Shown here: positions 55,109-64,000 of the stretch, piece by piece
Layout: each line of letters begins with the position of its first letter
Position numbering within the stretch: position 1 is the first letter of the stretch
Assembly (NCBI RefSeq): GCF_036850765.1
Contig: NC_089490.1
Location: 131,654,522-131,718,521 of the forward strand
DNA: 64,000 nucleotides
Direction of reading: 5' to 3'
Source of the DNA: Saccopteryx bilineata
Taxonomy: Eukaryota; Chordata; Mammalia; Chiroptera; Emballonuridae
Notes under the pieces: generated by a model
What the model saw: only the letters and a program-made list of their open reading frames with translations
Database searches by the model: none
What the model was told of the DNA's origin: nothing
Position numbers and translations under genes: made by a program

Positions 55109-57417
55109 AGACCAGAGCTAACATGTGGCGAGAAACTGCAAGGTACATAGGAGTTACTTCATTCAGAAGCCAGCATGGAGTCAGGCACAATTGTACTAGT
55201 CTAGATCAAGGTGGGACTGGACCAGGTGGAGGCGTGGATGTGTGAGAAATGGGTGCATCGATTTGCAGCTGGGTGGGTTGCAGAAGCTGCTGATTGTGAA
55301 GCGGGTTCAGGTGCAAGTCAGCAATCTTTCTAGCATCTGGAAACTGTGGTGCCACTGGAGGTTCAGGTAGAGGTGAGGTGAGGCTAGGTGCAGGGCAGGC
55401 TTTGGAACAGCAAACCTGGAGCTTGGGAGACATACCCATCTTGGGTGGGAGGGTGGAGTTTGGAGAGAGGGTGGAAGAAACTAGGAGTTGGTGACAAGTC
55501 AGAAGCCAAGGGAGCAAGGGCTTCATAAAAGAGGAAGAGGTCAACTTCAGCCATGTTTCTGAATCCCCTGCTTCTAATCCTGCCCTTTCTGCCTCCCCAT
55601 CACACCCACAGCCTTTCAGAATAGGCTGTCCATTGCCACCCTTGAATCTGTACCTCAGACCCAACCTGGCCCTGACTGCATTAGCAAAGAGGAGGCTTTT
55701 CTCTTCCCTCAGTATTGACTTTATACCTTTGTTAATGTAATGCCCTCACACCAGCTCCCCACACTGAACCAGCAGGAGTTTGGCTTCTCCCCACCCCTCC
55801 TAGGCTTTCAAAACCATGGTTTCCCCCACCCCCGTCCCATGACTTTGTATCTAAGGAGGGGTGAAGCCCCTGCCAGCCTTGCCATCATCAGGACCCCCTC
55901 TGCCCAGCTTCGCCTTCCTTCCACCTGTGCCTGTCATTCATTCAGCACATATTTAGGAAGTACCTACTCTGAGACAGTGGGGAACAGCAGTGAACAAAAT
56001 GAACCCCCCTCCTCCCATGGAGTTGATGTTCTCAAGGGAGAGGAACAGGAAGGTGATAAGGTGATGAAACCTAAAGGATGAGAAGGAGCCAGCCAGATTG
56101 GGAATAGACGGGCTTTTGGAGGAAGAGCATTCAGGCAGAGGGACCAGCATGTGCAAAGGTCCTGAGGCAGGACTGGGCCTGGCATGTTGGAGGTAGAATA
56201 AGGGGTTGGTGTGGCTGGAGCAGATTGAGTGAAGAGGGAGAGTGAGAGAGGTGCAAGATAAAGAGGCTAAAGCTCTTCAGGCCCCTAGTGCAACAACAGC
56301 AGACCATGGGAAGGTGCTTGCTCCAGGACTGCTTTATGGTTTGCAGAGAAGGCATGATGGCTTTGGTACTTTATCCTTGTGTGCACTGGTCATTCTGCTC
56401 TAAAGCGCTAGAACTCTGAAGGCTGAGTGGGCTGGCAGGAGGAGGGAAGATCACCCCTTTCCCCTGTACTTGGTGGAGCTAGACTGACCTGGGAGACTCC
56501 CTGAAGGGGCTAGAGGGAGTTGAAGGAAGAAGCCAGGTCCTGTCACGCAAGGTCCTTGTCCCCTGCCATCTCCCTCTAGTTTAGACATGGGGTTGGGGAG
56601 GGCACAGTGACATTGGTGGTCTGGGCTGCAGGCCAGGCAAGTCAGACAGGACGCAGAGTTGGATAAGTTAGGATGTCCTCAGAAAGGTGATAAGAGCCGT
56701 AAGGGACACAGATGGCATAGAAGGTCGTGGCTGGGCCTTCAGGACAAGCAGCAAAATCCTAGCAGGTGTGTTTTAAGGATAGCCCTGCCATCAGCCCACT
56801 GTCACTCCCTGTCCAGGTTGAGGACAAAGTCTTGGTCACTCTTTACATACCCACCACTGACCCAGATGAGCCCCAAACCTTTCTGGCTTTGGAAGCTTTA
56901 GATACTTGGACCCTGGAACCTTAATCAGAGGTTCTGCTGAGTCATGATTAGAAACACCCCTCCCCCCCTCAAATCACCCTCCAAATAGGGATGGTTGCAC
57001 CTAAGGGCAACTCCTTTAGATCCTGGCTCAGCTATGGCAGTATCCTGGCAGGTGCCATGGGACCACAGTTGGAGCAAGAGAGTCAGGCTAAACTATTGAG
57101 AGATGGCAGGGGACAAGGACCTTGCGTGACAGGAGAGAGCAAGCAAGACAAGTTCTGAAAATGTCTGCCTCTGGGTCTCATTTCTTCATCTAAGATATTG
57201 GTTAGATGTTGACTGTCATCTGCCTGCCCTCACCTCTTCCCATTCTTCCCTCCGTTTCAGTCTCCCAGGCCTCATTTCAGTGCCTTGAATCTACCACACA
57301 TGGCCTTGCCTCAGGGCCTTTGCACAGGCTGTTTGTTCCGCCTAAAATGCTCTCTCCCCATGGCTCCTCCCCCACCTCTTTTGGTCATATATCATCTTGT
57401 CAGAGAGGGCTTCGGAC
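55109..57417. other. Putative intron with L2 relics
   Basis: L2-type text occurs at 55935-56250 (cagcatgtgcaaaggtcctg, aggcaggactgggcctggc) and, antisense, at 57200-57410 (ttgcctcagggcctttgcac). No exon or RNA gene was recognised in the remainder. Confidence 0.55.
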
Positions 57418-57557
57418 CAGTGGTGGGGTCCAAATAATTTTACAACTGGTTCTCCGCTCTAATGACCATTTTAAGTATGAAAAAATGATATACTGAAAGG
57501 TAGTTTATTATTTCATGCATTTAATAATTAAATAAGAACTATAAAAGAGGTACACAA

Positions 57558-57788
57558 GCCTGACCTGTGGTGGCACAGTGGATAAAGCGTCGACCTGGAA
57601 ATGCTGAGGTCGCCGGTTCGAAACCCTGGGCTTGCCTGGTCAAGGCACATATGGGAGTTGATGCTTCCAGCTCCTCCCCCCTGTCTCTCTCCCCCCGCCT
57701 CTCTGTCTCTCTCTCTCCCTATCTCTCTCCTCTCTAAAATGAATAAATAAAATTAAAAAAAAAAAATTAAAAAAAAAAAAAAAAAAAA
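57558..57788 (+). mobile_element. SINE type C
   Basis: The head GCCTGACCTGTGGTGGCAC is present and gtacacaa is duplicated at 57550-57557 and 57789-57796. Confidence 0.95.
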
Positions 57789-57823
57789 GTACACAAAACT
57801 AGGTTATAAGAAAAAGGTTTTTT

Positions 57824-58460
57824 ACTGCAAATAGAACTACCTTATGACCCAGCAATCCCTCTACTGGGTATATACCCCAAAACCTCAGAAACATTGATAC
57901 GTGAAGACACATGTAGCCCCATGTTCATTGCAGCACTGTTCACAGTGGCCAAGACATGGAAACAACCAAAAAGCCCTTCAATAGAAGACTGGATAAAGAA
58001 GATGTGGCACATATACACTATGGAATACTACTCAGCCATAAGAAATGATGACATCAGATCATTTACAGCAAAATGGTGGGATCTTGATAACATTATAAGG
58101 AGTGAAATAAGCAAATCAGAAAAAAACAAGAAATACATGATTCCATACATTGGTGGAACATAAAAATGAGACTAAGAGACATGGACAAGAGTGTGGTGGT
58201 TACCAAGGGTGGGGGGGGAGGGAGGACATGGGAGGGAGGGAGGGAGAGAGTTAGGGGGAGGGGGAGGGGCACAGAGAACTAGATAGAGGGTGACGGAGGA
58301 CAATCTGACTTTGGGCGAGGGGTGTGCAACATAATTTGATGACAAAATAACCTAGACATGTTTTCTTTGAATATATGTACCCTGATTTATTAATGTCATC
58401 CCATTACCATTAATAAAAATTTATTTAAAAAAAAAAAAAAAAAAAAAAGAAAAGAAAAAA
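57824..58460 (+). mobile_element. L1 3' end, 5'-truncated, perfect TSD
   Basis: ORF2 end ([20 protein letters not shown]) and 3' UTR with A tail are bounded by aagaaaaaggtttttt at 57808-57823 and 58461-58476. Confidence 0.96.
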
Positions 58461-58476
58461 AAGAAAAAGGTTTTTT

Positions 58477-60848
58477 AAAAATAAATTTTTATTAATTTTA
58501 ATGGGGTGACATTAATAAATCAGGGTACATATGTTTAAAGAAAACATCTCTAGGTTATCTTGTCATTCAATTATGTTGCATACCTGTCACCCAAAGTCAA
58601 ATTGTCCTCTGTCACCTTCTATCTGGTTTTCTTTGTACCCCTCCCCTCCCCCCTCTCCCTCCCTCTCCTCCCCCCGCCCATAACCACCACACTCTTGTCC
58701 ATGTCTCTGAGTCTCATTTTTATGTCCCACCTATGTGTGGAATCATGCAGTTCTTAGTTTTTTCTGATTTACTTATTTCACTCCATATAATGTTATCAAG
58801 ATCCATCCATTTTGTTGTAAATGATCTGATGTCATCATTTCTTATGGCTGAGTAGTATTCCATAGTATATATGTACCACATCTTTTTTATCCAGTCTTCT
58901 ATTGAAGGGCTTTTGGGTTGTTTCCATGTCTTGGCCACTGTGAACAATGCTGCAATGAACATGGGGCTGCATGTGTCTTTATGTACCAATGTTTTTGAGT
59001 TTTGGGGGTATATACCCAGTAGAGGGATTGCTGGGTCATATGGTAGTTCTATTTTTAGTTTTTTGAGGAACCACCATACTTTCTTCCATAATGGTTGTAT
59101 TACTTTACATTCCTACCAACAATGGATGAGGGTTCCTTTTTCTCCACAGCCTCTCCAACACTTGCTATTACCTGTCTTGTTGATAATAGCTAATCTAACA
59201 GGTGTGAGGTGGTATCTCATTGTAGTTTTGATTTGCATTTCTCTAATACCTAATGAAGATGAGCATCTTTTCATATATCTGTTGGCCATTTGTATTTCTT
59301 CCTGGGAGAAGTGTCTGTTCATGTCCTTTTCCCATTTTTTTATTGGATTGTTTGTTTGTTGTTGAGTTTTATGAGTTCTTTGTATATTTTGGATATTAGG
59401 CCCTTATCTGAGCTGTTGTTTGAAAATATCATCTCCCATTTAGTTGGCTGTCTGTTTATTTTGTCATCAGTTTATCTGGCTGAGCAAAAACTTCTTAGTC
59501 TGATGTGGTCCCATTCATTTATCTTTGCCTTCACTTCTCTTGCCTTTGGAGTCAAATTCATAAAACACTCTTTAAAACCAAGGTCCATGAGTTTAGTACC
59601 TAAGTTTTCTTCTATGTACTTTATTGTTTCAGGTCTTATATCTAGGTCTTTGATCCATTTTGAATTAATTTTGGTACAAGGGGACAAACTGTAGTCAAGT
59701 TTCATTCTTTTGCATGTAGCTTTCCAGTTCTCCCAGCACCATTTGTTGAAGAAGCTTTCTTTTCTCCATTGTGTGTTGTTGGCCCCTTTATCAAAAATTA
59801 TTTGACCATATATATCTGGTTTTATTTCTGGACTTTCTATTCTTTCCATTGGTCTGAGTGTCTATTTTTCTGCCAATACCATGCTGTTTTGATTATCGTG
59901 GCTCTATAATATAATTTGAAGTCAGGTATTGTAATGCCCCCAGCTTCGTACTTTTTCCTTAGGATTGCTTTGGCTATTCGGGGTTTTTTATAGTTCCATA
60001 TAAATCTGATGATTTTTTGTTCCATTTCTTTAAAAAATGTCATTGGAATTTTGATGGGAATTGCATTAAATTTGTATATTGCTTTGGGTAATATGGCCAT
60101 TTTGATTATATTTATTCTTCCTGTCCAAGAACAACTAATATTTTTCCATTTCATTGTATCTTTTTCGATTTCCCTTAACAATGCTTTGCAGTTTTCGTTA
60201 TATAGGTCCTTTACATTCTTTTTTTTTTTTTTTTTTTTTACAGAAACAGAGAGTCAGAGAGAGGGATAGATAGGGACAGACAGACAGGAATGGAGAGAGA
60301 TGAGAAGCATCAATCATCAGTTTTTCATTGTGGCACTTTAGTTGTTCATTGATTGCTTTCTCATATGTGCCTTGACCGTGGGGCTACAGTAGACTGAGTA
60401 ACCCCTTGCTTGAGCCAGCGACCTTGGGTCCAAGCTGGTGAGCTTTGCTCAAACCAGATGAGCCCGCGCTCAAGCTGGCGACCTTGGAGTCTCGAACCTG
60501 GGTCCTCCACATCCCAGTCCGACGCTTTATCCACTGTGCCACTGCCTGGTCAGGCTCCTTTACATTCTTTGTTATGTTTATTCCTAGGTATTTTATTTTT
60601 TTTGTTGCAACTGTGAAGGGGATTTTTTTTTTAGTTCGTTTTCTAATGTTTTGTTGTTGGCATATAGAAAGGCTATGGACTTTTGTATATTAATTTTGTA
60701 TCCTGCAACCTTACTGTATTGGTTTATTGTTTCTAGTAATCTTTTTGTAGAGTCTTTGGGGTTTTTGATGTATAGGATCATATCATCTGCAAAAAGTGAA
60801 ACCTTTACTTCTTCTTTTCCAATATGGATGCCTTTTATTTCTTTATCT
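58477..60848 (-). mobile_element. L1, 5'-truncated, antisense, 2 kb of ORF2
   Basis: Reading in reverse from about 60847 gives the [14 protein letters not shown] active-site box, [38 protein letters not shown] and the C-terminal NDDIRSFTTKW, then the 3' UTR. The frame is broken in several places. A type B SINE (60222-60555) interrupts it. tttaaaa-type repeats at the borders are the likely TSD. Confidence 0.94.
60222..60555 (-). mobile_element. SINE type B, antisense, perfect TSD
   Basis: The duplication tcctttacattcttt at 60207-60221 and 60556-60570 bounds a full copy within the L1. Confidence 0.97.
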
Positions 60849-61170
60849 TTAAAATATTAATGAAAAAATATTAAATAATACCTGACAAAAAATAATAAAA
60901 CTGTTATTTAAGATATTTCCAGTGACAGCTTGCCACCTGCTCATTGTTTGGCACTTTTTCTCCTTACTTTATATGTTTATTTACGGAAGTAACAAACACA
61001 AAGGAATTAAAATGTATTTCACCAAAGGTATAATGAGTTTTATGAAAAGAATAAATAAATGTTACAAGGACAGTTTCATCAAATTTTTTTCACCTATAGA
61101 CGGAATGAACATTACAGCGGGTCCTTAGAATACTCTGTTGCACAGATGAAAATTAAAAAAAGTAAGAAGC

Positions 61171-61268
61171 ACCCTGGCTGGATAGCTTGGTTGGTTAGAG
61201 CATCATCCCAAAGCACAGAGGTTGCTGGTTTGATCCTCAGTCTGGGCACATATGGGAACAGATTGATG

Positions 61269-61303
<35 letters not shown>

Positions 61304-61345
61304 TCCTCACCCTCTAAAATCAATAAAATAAACATTAAAAAAAAA
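61171..61345 (+). mobile_element. SINE type D
   Basis: The head ACCCTGGCTGGATAGCTTGG, B box GGTTTGATCCTCAGTCTGGG and a (CT)n tract precede the A tail. agtaagaag is repeated on both sides. Confidence 0.92.
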
Positions 61346-61356
61346 AAAGTAAGAAG

Positions 61357-61705
61357 CCTGACCAGGCAGTGGCACAGTGGATAGAGTGTCAGACTTGACG
61401 TTTGAAACCCCAAGGTTGCCAGCTGAATGAGGACTCATCCGGCTTGAGCACAGGGTCGCTGGGTTGAGTGTGGGATCATAGACATGGCCCCATGGTCGCT
61501 GGCTTGAGCCCAAAGATTGCTGGCTTGAGCAAGGGGTCACTGGCTCAGCTGGAGCTCCCCAGTCAAGGCACAGATGAGAAAGCAATCAATGAACAACTAA
61601 GGTGCTGCAAGGAAGAATTGATGCTTCTCATCTCTCTCCCTTTTTGTCTGAATGTCCCTATTTGGCCCTCTCTCTGTCTCTCTGTCTCTGTCAACAACAA
61701 CAAAA
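61357..61705 (+). mobile_element. SINE type B
   Basis: The head GCCTGACCAGGCAGTGGCAC starts right after the duplicated agtaagaag of the previous SINE, and aaagtaagg follows its tail. Confidence 0.93.
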
Positions 61706-61985
61706 AGTAAGGAATATGAATTTGTGATTTCCACATTGGGTGGCTACCCAGGTACCCACCTTAGAGAGAACCCTGATTACAAGTGTCATTTTAACAACCA
61801 GTTTGGTGAACTCAACAAAAAACTAGGTATCAGTTCTGCCCAACCAGTGCAAACCAATAGAATCCCACCACTGTTCCTGACCTTCCTGTTTAAAATTGCA
61901 GCCCTCACTGCCCAACTCCTGATTTCTTTTCCTTCCTTATTTTTCTCTGTACTACCTGACATCATGAAACAAATTAATATATTAT

Positions 61986-62282
61986 GCCTGACCAGGTGGT
62001 GGCGCAGTGGATGGAGTGTCAGACTGGGGTGTGGAGGACCCAGGTTCGAGACCCTGAGGTTGCCAGCTTGAGCGCAGACTTATCTGGTTTGAGCAAGGCT
62101 CACCAGCTTGAGCCCAAGGTCGCTGGCTCGAGCAAGGGGTCGCTCAGTCTGCTGTAGCCCCCAAGACACATATGAGAGATCGATGAGCAACTAAGGAGCC
62201 GCAACGAAGAATTGATGTTTCTCATCTCTTTACCTTCCTGTCTGTCTGTCCCTATCTGTCCCTCTCTCTGACTCTGTCTCTG

Positions 62283-62327
<45 letters not shown>

Positions 62328-62330
62328 TTA
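61986..62330 (+). mobile_element. SINE type B with (CA)n tail
   Basis: The head GCCTGACCAGGTGGTGGCGC and a (CA)n tract at 62284-62324 are bounded by caaattaatatattat and caaattaataaattat. Confidence 0.95.
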
Positions 62331-62429
62331 ATAAATTATATGGTGTTTGCTGCCTCCCCCTCCCACCTTCATGGAGCCGAGGTTCATGGGATGGGAATCT
62401 GGTGGTAGTCTGTATCCAGCAGGGGTGCC

Positions 62430-62720
62430 AATGTGTAGCCCAGCACCTGGCACACAGTAGGTGCCCAATAAATGTTTGTGGAAGGACAACAGGAGTCCCA
62501 GGTACTTCTGGCTACAGCCTGAGAGGCTTGGCTTGGAAGGGGAGGGACTAGGGAGAGGTTGCATAGAGTGTCAGGCTCTGCAGACAGGTTGGCTTAGATT
62601 TGAATTCCATCTCTCCACTTCCTACTTTGTGCCTCAGTTTCCCTAGCTGCAAAATATGCACAACAGAAATACCTGGCACTGGATACCTGCTGTAGCTTCC
62701 TGGGGACTTAGCTGGAGACT
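62430..62720 (+). repeat. MIR-like relics
   Basis: The string cacctggcacacagtaggtg with cccaataaatgtttgtgg at 62440-62485 and tgtgcctcagtttccctag at about 62628 are MIR/L2-type motifs. Confidence 0.65.
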
Positions 62721-62779
62721 GGAAGGAGTTGGGGCAAGTCACACCCTGAAATAGGACACTTAGCAAATATCCATATATA

Positions 62780-63377
62780 CAGTGTGTCTGTAAAGTCATG
62801 GTGCACTTTTGACCAGTCACAGGAAAGCAACAAAAGACAATAGAAGTGTGAAATCTGCACCAAATAAAAGGAAAACTCTCCCAGTTTCATACCTATTCAG
62901 TGCAGTTTGATGTGGGCTCATGCACAGATTTTTTAGGGCTCCTTAGGTAGTTATCTCATATAGCCTCTACACACTCGTCACTGACTGATGGCCTACCAGA
63001 ATGGGTTTCTCCACCAAACTGCCGGTTTCCTCCAACTGCTTATCCCACCGAGTAATGTTATTCCTATGTGGTGGTGCTTTGTTATAAACGCGCCAATATT
63101 CACGTTGCACTTTGGTCACGGATTTGAATTTAGCGAGCCACAGAACACACTGAACTTTCCTCTGTACCATCCACATCTCCACTGGCATGGCCTTGGGCTG
63201 CTCCCCTATATACACACGGTGTTACATCATCATCTGCGCATGCGCAAATGCTGCCACATCATCCTACAGAAACTAGGAGGGTTTTCCTTTTATTTGGTGC
63301 AGATTTCACTTTTCTATCGTCTTTTGTTGCTTTCCTGTGACTGGTCAAAAGTGTACCATGACTTTACGGACACACTG
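62780..63377 (-). mobile_element. Mariner-like element, internally deleted, long TIRs
   Basis: The ends CAGTGTGTCTGTAAAGTCAT and the inverted ATGACTTTACGGACACACTG are flanked by TA (62778-62779 and 63378-63379). The inverted repeat extends about 110 bp inward. The minus strand keeps a helix-turn-helix region (CVLWLAKFKSVTKVQREYWR then VYNKAPPHRNNITRW and DKQLEETGSLVEK), the N-terminal DNA-binding domain of mariner-type transposases. The catalytic domain is missing. Confidence 0.93.
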
Positions 63378-63501
63378 TATTTGTGGAATTTTCAAGAAAT
63401 GCATGAGTATGAGGGGAGTTACTTTACTTCGGGTGGTCAGAGCCTCTCTGAATTCATTTATGCATATTTTTTTCTTCTTCATAGATTTATTATTATTATT
63501 A

Positions 63502-63812
63502 TTTTAAGTGAGAGGAGGGGAGATGAGAGACAGACTCCTGCTTGCGCCCAACAAGGATACACCTGGCAACCCCCGTCTGGGACCAGTGCTCGTAACCAAA
63601 CTAGTGTTAGCACCTGAGGTGGAGGCTCCACAGAGCCATCCTCAGCGCCCAGGGCCGATGTGCTTGAACCAATCCAGCCATAGCTGCAGGAGGAGAAGGG
63701 GAGGCGTGGAGAAGCAGATGGGTGCTTTTTCTGTATGCCCTGACTGGGAATCAAACCCAGGCCATCCACACGCCAGGTGGACACTCTATCACTGAGCAAA
63801 CTAGCCAGGGCC
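63502..63812 (-). mobile_element. SINE type E, antisense
   Basis: The reverse complement has the head ggccctggctagtttgctc and B box GGTTTGATTCCCAGTCAGGG. An (ATT)n run at 63484-63501 sits at the tail side. Confidence 0.88.
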
Positions 63813-63921
63813 AAGAAAATGTTATTAAGAAAATCATTAAGAAGAGAAAATACATTTATAGTACTGTATGTATTTATTGATACTATAAGTTTCCATCTTC
63901 TGTTTAAAAGATTTTAAAAAT

Positions 63922-64000
63922 CACCTGACCAGGCGGTGGCGCAGTGGATAGAGCACTAGACTGGGATGCCGAGGACCCAGGTTTGAGACCCCAAGGTTGC
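63922..64000 (+). mobile_element. SINE type B, cut by window end
   Basis: The head ACCTGACCAGGCGGTGGCGC and the following ggatagagcactagactggg run to the last base. Confidence 0.9.

Larger units (their letters stand above)
57418..61873 (+). mobile_element. Non-autonomous hAT, family 2, copy 2, heavily nested
   Basis: The left end CAGTGGTGGGGTCCAAA and right end GAATCCCACCACTG match copy 1 at 18542. Interior blocks shared with copy 1 appear at 57418-57557, 57789-57823, 60849-61160 and 61706-61873. Flanking cttcggac and ttcctgac are a diverged TSD at best. Two SINEs at one site, another SINE, and two L1s fill it. Confidence 0.88.

Overview
This is a gene-poor, repeat-saturated stretch of mammalian nuclear DNA, most likely from a bat. 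The evidence is dozens of tRNA-derived SINEs that begin GCCCTGGCCGGTTGGCTCAG or GCCTGACCAGGCGGTGG (VES/Rhin-1-like families known from Chiroptera), several young-looking hAT elements with 8-bp target-site duplications (TSDs), L1 elements of several ages, and ancient mammalian MIR, L2, MER5A-like and MLT1-like relics. Horseshoe-bat affinity is a guess. SINE types used below: A = about 370-400 bp, head GCCCTGGCCGG with a GGTTCGATTCC B box, tail ending CTTCAGAAAAATAC(A)n; B = about 340 bp, head GCCTGACCAGG; C = about 190 bp, head GCCTGACCTGTGGTGG; D and E = older diverged relatives.

Region 1 (about 3.5-15.7 kb) holds the 5' end of a fibrillin gene on the minus strand. Thirteen exons can be read in order: signal peptide, FUN segment, EGF1-3, hybrid domain, cbEGF1-2, TB1, Pro/Gly-rich segment, EGF4, cbEGF3-4. 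They match FBN3 best. At least five in-frame stops, about five frameshifts and several broken splice sites show it is a decayed, single-locus (unitary) pseudogene. A CpG island at about 15.0-15.66 kb probably marks its old promoter.

Region 2 (about 16-51.6 kb) is a transposon graveyard between two genes. It contains a nearly complete 3.4-kb hAT element (46,474-49,896) with a BED-finger transposase broken by one frameshift and two stops, a 3-kb L1 ORF2 fragment, a 26-bp minisatellite, a solo LTR, a Tigger-like element and many nested SINEs.

Region 3 (about 51.9-52.7 kb) is a second CpG island with GC boxes and a plus-strand splice donor. From the human gene order (FBN3 and CERS4 transcribed divergently on 19p13.2) I infer the CERS4 promoter and non-coding exon 1; no CERS4 coding exon is seen, so the rest of the window would be its first intron. 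Region 4 (57.4-64 kb) contains a second copy of a non-autonomous hAT filled with two tail-to-tail L1s and SINEs, then a mariner element with very long inverted repeats. No intact protein-coding gene was found.
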